A stretch of DNA of 14,188 nucleotides from DATCVR01 sp036566745 (GTDB lineage Bacteria > Actinomycetota > Actinomycetes > Jiangellales > Jiangellaceae), in assembly GCA_036566745.1 (NCBI GenBank), contig DATCVR010000147.1, positions 1-14,188 of the forward strand. The letters are read 5' to 3'. Numbering within the stretch: the first letter of the stretch is position 1; each line of letters begins with the position of its first letter. Positions 9,065 through 14,188 of the stretch are shown here, in pieces. The notes under the pieces are model-generated. The model had not been told where the DNA came from. It saw nothing but the letters and a program-made list of their open reading frames with translations, and ran no database searches. The position numbers and the translations under genes are program-made.

Positions 9065-9118
9065 GGGCCTCGGCGGCTTCGGCCCCGACGTCCTGCGGGG
9101 CCGTCTCGGCCGTGGCCC
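9065..9118. terminator. GC-rich hairpin between convergent VOC and sigma factor genes
   Basis: CGGCCCCG (9080-9087) and CGGGGCCG (9096-9103) form a perfect 8-bp stem with an 8-nt loop. An outer pairing of GGGCC (9065-9069) with GGCCC (9114-9118) can extend it. It lies 19 bp after the VOC stop and 29 bp beyond the sigma factor stop, between two genes that point at each other. There is no T-run, as is common in high-GC actinobacteria. It is likely a bidirectional terminator. Confidence 0.55.
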
Positions 9119-9147
9119 ACCGATCACGTAGTCGACCACGCCGGTGA

Positions 9148-10163
9148 TCAGGCGCGGTCTGCCTCTGCGGGGAGGATGCGAGGAAGTCGGAACCAGGGAA
9201 GCGTAGTGCTCTCGAATCGGGTCATTGCGCTGATCCGGTCCCCGCTCACCGTCAGCACGAGCAGGCCGACGCCGTGAGCCACGCCGTCGGCGGAATGCAG
9301 GTAGGTCCCGAACGCCGGCTGGCCGTTGGCCCTGGTCGGCACGAGCCGGAACCGGCGGCCCGCGCCGAAGATGCTGGCACAGAACCGGGTCACGGCCTCC
9401 CGCCCCTCGTATTCGAACGGCATCGGGGGCATGGACACGAAGACGTCGTCGGTGAGCAGTTCGACGACGGAGTCCAGGTCAGCCGCCTCGTACGCGCGGA
9501 CGAACCTAGCGACGAGCGCGTCCTCGGCCGCTGTGCTCACGGGGCGTTCGTTCGTGTCGACCCTGGACGAGCGCTGCTGCTCAATCGTCGCCCGAGCGCG
9601 CTTCAGGAGGCTGTTGGCCGAGTCCACGGTCACGTCCAGAATCTCCGCTGCCTCTCTGGCGTGAAGTCCGAGTACATCGCGCAGGATGAGAGCGGCGAGT
9701 TGCCGAGGAGGCAGCGCCTGAAGCGCGGTGATGAACGCAAGCGAGATCGCCTCGGTCTGCTCGTAGAGGGCTTCCGGTCCTTGGGGCGCCTCCAAGACAC
9801 CGGCCAGGAGCGTGTCCGGAAACGGCTCCAGCCAGGCGACCTCGCCGTAGCGAGTCGGCTCCGGAGGTTCGACGTTCGGCACGTTCCACTCCTTGGCTGG
9901 TCGTCTGGCGGCTGCGCGTCGCATTTTGAGGCAGCAGTTGGTGGCAATCCGGTACAGCCAGGTGCGAAGCGAGGAGCGCTCCTCGAACCCGCCCAACCCC
10001 TGCCACGCTGAGATCAACGTGTCCTGCAGGGCGTCCTCCGCGTCCTGGAAGGACCCGAGCATCCGATAGCGTGCACCTGCAGTTCCGCCCGATGCGGCTC
10101 GGTCAGCTCACGGAACGCCTCGCCGTCGCCGGCCCTGGCCCGCGTCAACAGATGCGCCGACAC
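9148..10163 (-). pseudogene. ECF sigma factor with C-terminal SnoaL-like domain, frameshifted near its start
   Basis: The 304 residues from 10062 down to 9148 hold most of an ECF sigma factor: region 2 (DAEDALQDTLISAWQGL, SSLRTWLYRIATNCCLKMRR), region 4 (ALPPRQLAALILRDVLGLHAREAAEILDV with SANSLLKRAR), then a SnoaL-like domain (ARFVRAYEAADLDSVVELLTDDVFVSMPPM and onwards). The missing N-terminus is present just upstream in another frame, reading LLTRARAGDGEAFRELTEPHRAELQVH from a GTG at 10163 with GGAAGGGG before it. Family members normally continue HCYRML; here one base is missing near 10070-10071, so the frame breaks after LQVH. Restored, the protein would be about 338 residues, the usual size of the SigX5/SigJ-like group. 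It is either a real mutation or a sequence error. It is divergent from the SDR and MFS genes, its likely targets. Confidence 0.8.
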
Positions 10164-10212
10164 CTCCACGCCCCTTCCTCGCGGCACTTCATCCTGCGCC
10201 GGTACTGATCCC

Positions 10213-10236
10213 GACCGCAGCGGAATGTGGGCGGTC
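10213..10236. promoter_or_regulatory. Short inverted repeat in the sigma factor/SDR divergent region
   Basis: GACCGC (10213-10218) and GCGGTC (10231-10236) are 6-bp inverted arms with a 12-bp spacer, within the 152 bp between the sigma factor start (10163) and the SDR start (10316). The arrangement would suit a dimeric regulator, but arms this short occur by chance in GC-rich DNA. Both divergent promoters must lie in this gap; none can be picked out with confidence. Confidence 0.2.
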
Positions 10237-10315
10237 CAGCCGCGCCCAGTCTTCCGACCTCGCGGGTTCTCCATGTCACGACTGACGAATCGAACCCGAG
10301 GTGAGGAAACCAGTG

Positions 10316-11104
10316 ATGTTGACCAACAAGGTTGCTGTCGTCTACGGAGCCGGTGGCGGGATCGGAGGAGCCGTCGCCCGAGCCTTCGCGGCCGAGGGCG
10401 CGAGAGTCTTCCTGACAGGCCACCGAAGTGAACCTGTAGGCACAGTGCTCGAAGACATCCTTGGCACCGGTGGAACCGCCGAGGCAGCCACAATCGACGC
10501 GCTCGACGAGCAAGCGGTGGACGACCACCTCGGCGACGTGGTCGAAAGGGCGGGCCGGGTAGACATCTCGTTCAACGCGGTCGGCATCCCGGACCGAGAC
10601 ATCGTGGGCGTGCCTCTGATGGAGCTCGACCTCGAGACGTTCGCCCTCCCGATCACGGCCTACGCGACGTCGTACTTCCTGACGGCGCGCTTGGCCGCGC
10701 GGCGGATGATCCCCAACGGGTCGGGCGTGATCATGACCGTCTCCGCCCTCCACTCTCGGATCGGCCTCCCTCTGGTGGGTGGGTACGGGCCGGCGCAGGC
10801 GGTCAAGGAGTCGCTGACGCGAAGCCTGTCCGCCGAACTCGCCCCTCAGGGCATTCGCGTGGTGAACCTGCGACCGCAGGGCATGCCAGAGACACGCACG
10901 ATCAAGGAGGCCTTCGAGCCCCGCGCGAAGGCAACGGGCATGACCTGGGACCAGTGGCAGGAGCTGCTCGCCGGCAGAACCCACCCTCGCCGGCTGATGA
11001 CGCTGACCGAGATGGCGAACGTAGCCGCGTTCATCGCCTCCGACAAGGCCAGTGGCATGACGGGCACCACCGTCAACCTGACCATGGGCAGCGTGGACGA
11101 CTGA
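10316..11104 (+). CDS. Short-chain dehydrogenase/reductase family protein with atypical active site
   Basis: This 262-residue Rossmann-fold protein of the classical SDR shape has the glycine motif GAGGGIGG near residues 11-18, NAVG in place of the usual NNAG, Ser143 in TVSALHS and Tyr157. The usual YxxxK is YGPAQ, so Gln161 occupies the catalytic lysine position; a Lys is found at 164 instead. The C-terminal half (RVVNLRPQGMPETRTIKEAF, THPRRLMTLTEMANVAAFIASDKASGMTGTTVNLT) is otherwise SDR-like. Whether it is a working oxidoreductase is uncertain. I chose the ATG at 10316, eight bases after GAGGA; in-frame GTG codons at 10301 and 10313 are alternatives. The MFS gene follows after 12 bp, so the two are probably one operon, divergent from the sigma factor. 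Confidence 0.85.
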   Translation: MLTNKVAVVYGAGGGIGGAVARAFAAEGARVFLTGHRSEPVGTVLEDILGTGGTAEAATIDALDEQAVDDHLGDVVERAGRVDISFNAVGIPDRDIVGVPLMELDLETFALPITAYATSYFLTARLAARRMIPNGSGVIMTVSALHSRIGLPLVGGYGPAQAVKESLTRSLSAELAPQGIRVVNLRPQGMPETRTIKEAFEPRAKATGMTWDQWQELLAGRTHPRRLMTLTEMANVAAFIASDKASGMTGTTVNLTMGSVDD

Positions 11105-11116
11105 CATGAGAAGAAC

Positions 11117-12586
11117 ATGAAAGACACCGCGGGTGTGTCCACTGATGCGGCCGCCGGCAACGGAGTCATCCTCGCCCTGGCCTGCGCGGCCCAGTTCATG
11201 GTCGTACTCGACATCGCCATCGTGAACGTCGCGCTGCCCTCGATCCGGCAGGACCTCGACCTGGAGCAGGGCACCCTGCAATGGATCGTCATCGCCTACG
11301 GGCTGATGCTCGGAGGGTTCTTGCTGCTCGGCGGCAGGCTCGCCGACCATCTGGGTCGCCGTCGCATCCTGATCGCAGGGTTGGTCCTGTTCTCGACAGC
11401 CTCACTGCTCGCCGGGTTGGCCGAGTCCGCAGAGCTGCTCATCGCATCCCGGGCGCTCCAGGGCTTTGGCGCGGCGCTGATCCCTCCAGCCGCGCTGTCG
11501 ATCCTGGCGGTGACCTTCGCCGACGGAGGGGCCAGGAACAAGGCGTTGGGAATCTACGGCGCGACCGCCGGAGTCTCCGCCTCAGTGGGCGTGATCGCCA
11601 GCGGGCTGCTCACCGACGGCCCCGGGTGGCGTTGGGTATTTCTGATCAACCTCCCCGTCGGCGCCCTGCTCATCGCACTTGCAGCCGTAGCCCTGCCCGG
11701 CGACCGGCGCAGCCAGCGCGGGGAGGCAGGATTCGATGTTCCCGGCGCGGTGACCGTGACCGGAGGCCTTCTCTTGCTGGTTTACGCCGTGAACCGGGGC
11801 AACGACTTCGGGTGGGGATCCTCGAGCACACTCGGACTGTTCGCCGCGTCCCTGGTGACGCTGCTCGCCTTCGTGGTCATCGAGGCGCGCTCCCACACGC
11901 CGCTTGTCCCGCTCGCGGTCCTGAATCGCACGGCGGTAGCGGCCAACGTCTCGGCGTTCTTCGTGTTCGGGACATTCTTCTCCTTCATCTTCCTTGGCTC
12001 TCTGCTGATGCAGCAGGTCCTGGACTATTCGGCCTTGCAGACCGGCGCTGCTTGGCTCGCGACTTCCGTGACATCCTTCTTCGCCGCAGCCATCACAGGA
12101 TCGGCCCTGGTCGCGAACGTGGGAGTACGACGCCTGCTCGTCGTGGGGTTGTCTCTGCTGGCCGTTTCCGCCGCGCTCCTCACGCGCGTACGACCGGACG
12201 GGAGTTTCGCGACCGACCTGTTGCCTGCGTTGGCACTCGCGGGGATCGCTGGCGGAATGAGTGCCCCTGCGGCGCAGATCGGCGCCCTGTCCGGCGTCAC
12301 GGAGTCACTCAGTGGCCTGGCGTCCGGTCTCGTCGAGACCGCACGCGAGATCGGCGGCGCTATCGGCGTAGCGGCGGTGTCGACTGCACTATTGGCGGGG
12401 TTGGGGGATCGTCCGACGACCGTGGACGGCGCAGGTTCGGTGACAGTCGACGCATTCGATCTCGGGTTCTGGGTGATGTTCGGCTTTGCCGCGCTCGGCG
12501 CCCTCACAGTGGTCGTGACCTTCCCACGGTCGCAGCCCGCCGACCGGGGGTTGGCCCAGGCTCCAGGGAGGGAGGTCGGCGGCTGA
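11117..12586 (+). CDS. MFS drug exporter, DHA2 (EmrB/QacA) family
   Basis: This 489-residue membrane protein has about 14 hydrophobic segments, the usual size and topology of the DHA2 family of proton-driven exporters. Visible signatures are DIAIVNVALPSI in the first helix (32-43), motif A in GGRLADHLGRRR (72-83), SRALQGFGAALIPPAALSI (111-129) and GWRWVFLINLPVG (170-182). The usual GPxxGG of motif C is degenerate here (SASVGVIASGLL). The substrate is unknown, perhaps a toxic organic compound. The ATG lies 12 bp after the SDR stop, with a modest GAGAAG upstream, so the two genes are probably cotranscribed and may be controlled by the divergent sigma factor. Confidence 0.9.
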   Translation: MKDTAGVSTDAAAGNGVILALACAAQFMVVLDIAIVNVALPSIRQDLDLEQGTLQWIVIAYGLMLGGFLLLGGRLADHLGRRRILIAGLVLFSTASLLAGLAESAELLIASRALQGFGAALIPPAALSILAVTFADGGARNKALGIYGATAGVSASVGVIASGLLTDGPGWRWVFLINLPVGALLIALAAVALPGDRRSQRGEAGFDVPGAVTVTGGLLLLVYAVNRGNDFGWGSSSTLGLFAASLVTLLAFVVIEARSHTPLVPLAVLNRTAVAANVSAFFVFGTFFSFIFLGSLLMQQVLDYSALQTGAAWLATSVTSFFAAAITGSALVANVGVRRLLVVGLSLLAVSAALLTRVRPDGSFATDLLPALALAGIAGGMSAPAAQIGALSGVTESLSGLASGLVETAREIGGAIGVAAVSTALLAGLGDRPTTVDGAGSVTVDAFDLGFWVMFGFAALGALTVVVTFPRSQPADRGLAQAPGREVGG

Positions 12587-12716
12587 CCGGCCTCTCCGAG
12601 GTAGCCCACCGCGATCGGGCTGCCCGCTGAGGTACGCCGCGGGGTCCAGCAGCAGTGGGATGACCGCATCGAGGCGCTCGTGCGCAATACCGTCACCGCA
12701 ATGGGTCGAGGCAGCC

Positions 12717-12756
12717 GAGACGAGCGCCACCACGGGCCGAGGTGGCGCGTCGTCTC
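12717..12756. terminator. Strong hairpin between convergent MFS and E2 genes
   Basis: GAGACGAGCGCCACC at 12717-12731 pairs with GGTGGCGC at 12741-12748 and TCGTCTC at 12750-12756. This gives a 15-bp stem with a single bulged G (12749) and a 9-nt loop. It lies 15 bp beyond the E2 stop (minus strand) and 130 bp after the MFS stop (plus strand). There is no T-run. This is most likely a bidirectional terminator. The rest of the 184-bp gap (12587-12716) shows no supported gene. Confidence 0.65.
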
Positions 12757-12770
12757 AGCCGGGCGTCAAC

Positions 12771-14188
12771 TCAGCCGAGCACGAGTGCGTTGCCGGGGTC
12801 CTCGAGCAGTGCGGCGAGATCGGCGAGGAACTTCGAGCCCGCCTCGCCGTCGACCAGCCGGTGATCGAACGAGAGCGCCAGAGTGGTCACCCAGCGTGGC
12901 TTGACCTTGCCCTTGTGGACCCACGGCTGCTGTCGCACGGCACCGAAGGCCACGATGGCGGCCTCGCCCGGTGGCAGGATCGGCGTGCCGGTGTCGACGC
13001 CGAAGACGCCCACGTTGGTGATCGAGATCGTCCCGCCGACCATGTCCGACGGAGGCGTCTTGCCCTCCCGCGCGGTGGCCGCCAGCTGGTTGATCCCCAC
13101 CGCGAGCTCGCGCAGCGACAGCTGATCGGCGTCCTTGACGTTGGGCACGACCAGCCCGCGCGGGGTGGCGGCCGCGATGCCGAGGTTGACGAAGCGCTGC
13201 ACCACGATCTCGCCGGCGTCCTCGTCCCAGCGGGAGTTGACGTCCGGCGTGCGCGGGATCGCCAGGCACATCGCCCGCGCCAGCACCGCCAGGGGCGAGA
13301 GCTTCACGTCGCGGAACTCGCGCGACGCCCGCAACCGCTCGACCAGCTTCATCGTGCGGGTGACGTCGACCGTGACGAACTCGGTGACGTGCGGCGCGGT
13401 GAACGCCGAGCGCACCATCGCCTGGGCCGTGGCCTTGCGCACCGAGCGGATCGGCACCCGCTCCTCGCGCGGCTGGCCACGCCAGCCCGCGCCGGTCCGG
13501 CTGGTGCCAGTCGGCTCCGCCGTGGTCACCGGGGCAGCAGGAGCTGCGGCGGCGTGGACGTCGTCGCGGGTCACGGTGCCGTTCGGGCCCGATGGGACGA
13601 CGGTCGTGATGTCGACGCCGAGGTCCTTGGCCAGCTTGCGCACCGGGGGCTTCGCGAGCGCGCGTGCCCGGTTCTCCGGCCCGGCTTCGCCACGATCGAC
13701 GGGCGCGGGAGCAACGCGAGCGGGCACGACCGGAGCCGGAGCCGCTGGAGCGGACGCGACGGGCGCAGCGGAGGCCGCGGACACCGAGGCCTTTCGGGGA
13801 CGACGGGACGTGGACGCCGTGCGTGGGCCGTATCCCACGAGCACCGGCTGGCGCTCCTCCTTGGGCTTCGGCGGCGTGGGGACGAGGTCCTCCGTGGGCC
13901 CACCCACCTCGCCGGCGCTGCCTGCGCCTGGGGCGGGCGACGCCGCTGCCTCACCCGTCCGGACAGCGATGATCGGCGTGCCGACCGGGACCGTCGTCGC
14001 CTCCTCGACGAGCAGGGCGTCGACCACCCCTGCGAACGGGCACGGCAACTCGACCAGCGACTTCGCGGTCTCGATCTCGACGATCACGTCGTTGACCTTC
14101 ACCGTGTCGCCCGGCTTGACCTTCCAGGAGACGATCTCCGCCTCGGTCAGGCCCTCGCCGACGTCGGGCAGGTTGAACTGGGAAACGC
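12771..14188 (-). CDS. 2-oxoacid dehydrogenase complex E2 subunit (lipoyl acyltransferase), 5'-partial
   Basis: This is the dihydrolipoamide acyltransferase core of a 2-oxoacid dehydrogenase complex, probably branched-chain type (BkdC-like), though pyruvate cannot be excluded. The frame is open to the right edge (VSQFNLPDVGEGLTEAEIV); only a few N-terminal codons are missing, and the GTG at 14102 lies inside the lipoyl domain and is not the start. Domains in order are a lipoyl domain with the acceptor Lys in ETAKS (codon 14061-14063), an Ala/Pro-rich linker, an E3-binding domain (VRKLAKDLGVDI ... GPNGTVTRDDVHAA), a second linker, and the catalytic domain. The catalytic domain ends with SFDHRLVDGE (His codon 12861-12863). 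The E1 alpha and beta genes are expected upstream, beyond the right edge. Confidence 0.92.
   Translation of the reverse strand, partial: VSQFNLPDVGEGLTEAEIVSWKVKPGDTVKVNDVIVEIETAKSLVELPCPFAGVVDALLVEEATTVPVGTPIIAVRTGEAAASPAPGAGSAGEVGGPTEDLVPTPPKPKEERQPVLVGYGPRTASTSRRPRKASVSAASAAPVASAPAAPAPVVPARVAPAPVDRGEAGPENRARALAKPPVRKLAKDLGVDITTVVPSGPNGTVTRDDVHAAAAPAAPVTTAEPTGTSRTGAGWRGQPREERVPIRSVRKATAQAMVRSAFTAPHVTEFVTVDVTRTMKLVERLRASREFRDVKLSPLAVLARAMCLAIPRTPDVNSRWDEDAGEIVVQRFVNLGIAAATPRGLVVPNVKDADQLSLRELAVGINQLAATAREGKTPPSDMVGGTISITNVGVFGVDTGTPILPPGEAAIVAFGAVRQQPWVHKGKVKPRWVTTLALSFDHRLVDGEAGSKFLADLAALLEDPGNALVLG

Noticed and set aside
12389..12733. A 114-codon minus-strand frame starting MVALVSAASTHCGDG after the MFS gene
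   Set aside because: It has no ribosome binding site, overlaps the MFS 3' end and the terminator hairpin, and shows no family motif.

Overview
The window is a very GC-rich, densely packed bacterial segment. It uses GTG as well as ATG starts, has G/C-strong third codon positions, and its proteins look like those of high-GC Actinomycetota. The gene families (an AglE-like sugar-binding lipoprotein, an aldehyde-dehydrogenase-only PaaN, and an E2 with an ETAK lipoyl site) fit a Nocardioidaceae-type soil actinomycete. That placement is an impression from the sequence, not a computed result.

Left part (1-5138, all minus strand). A sugar ABC-transporter substrate-binding lipoprotein starts at 390 and runs off the left edge. 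Its promoter region carries a LacI-type operator. Next come an ArsB-type membrane transporter (535-1740), PaaN aldehyde dehydrogenase of phenylacetate catabolism (1849-3528), an intergenic 16-bp inverted-repeat element (3640-3709), and a GH1 beta-glucosidase (3726-5138).

Middle part (5323-9045, plus strand). A single 636-residue protein fuses PaaH (3-hydroxyadipyl-CoA dehydrogenase) to PaaI (hotdog thioesterase). It overlaps by 4 bp the thiolase PaaJ. Together with paaN this gives the lower, beta-oxidation-like half of the phenylacetyl-CoA pathway ending in acetyl-CoA and succinyl-CoA. The ring epoxidase (PaaA-E), ligase (PaaK), isomerase (PaaG) and hydratase (PaaF) are not in the window. A small VOC/glyoxalase-fold protein follows.

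Right part (9148-14188). An ECF sigma factor gene with a C-terminal SnoaL-like domain (minus strand) is broken by a one-base frameshift near its 5' end. It is divergent from a short-chain dehydrogenase with an atypical active site and a DHA2-family MFS exporter, which lie 12 bp apart and look like an operon. This trio looks like an accessory module. A strong hairpin separates it from a convergent 2-oxoacid dehydrogenase E2 gene that runs off the right edge.

I see no CRISPR array, RNA gene, transposase or phage gene. The points most worth a second look are the PaaH-PaaI fusion, the SDR family member with Gln in place of the catalytic Lys, the frameshifted sigma factor and the 70-bp inverted-repeat element.
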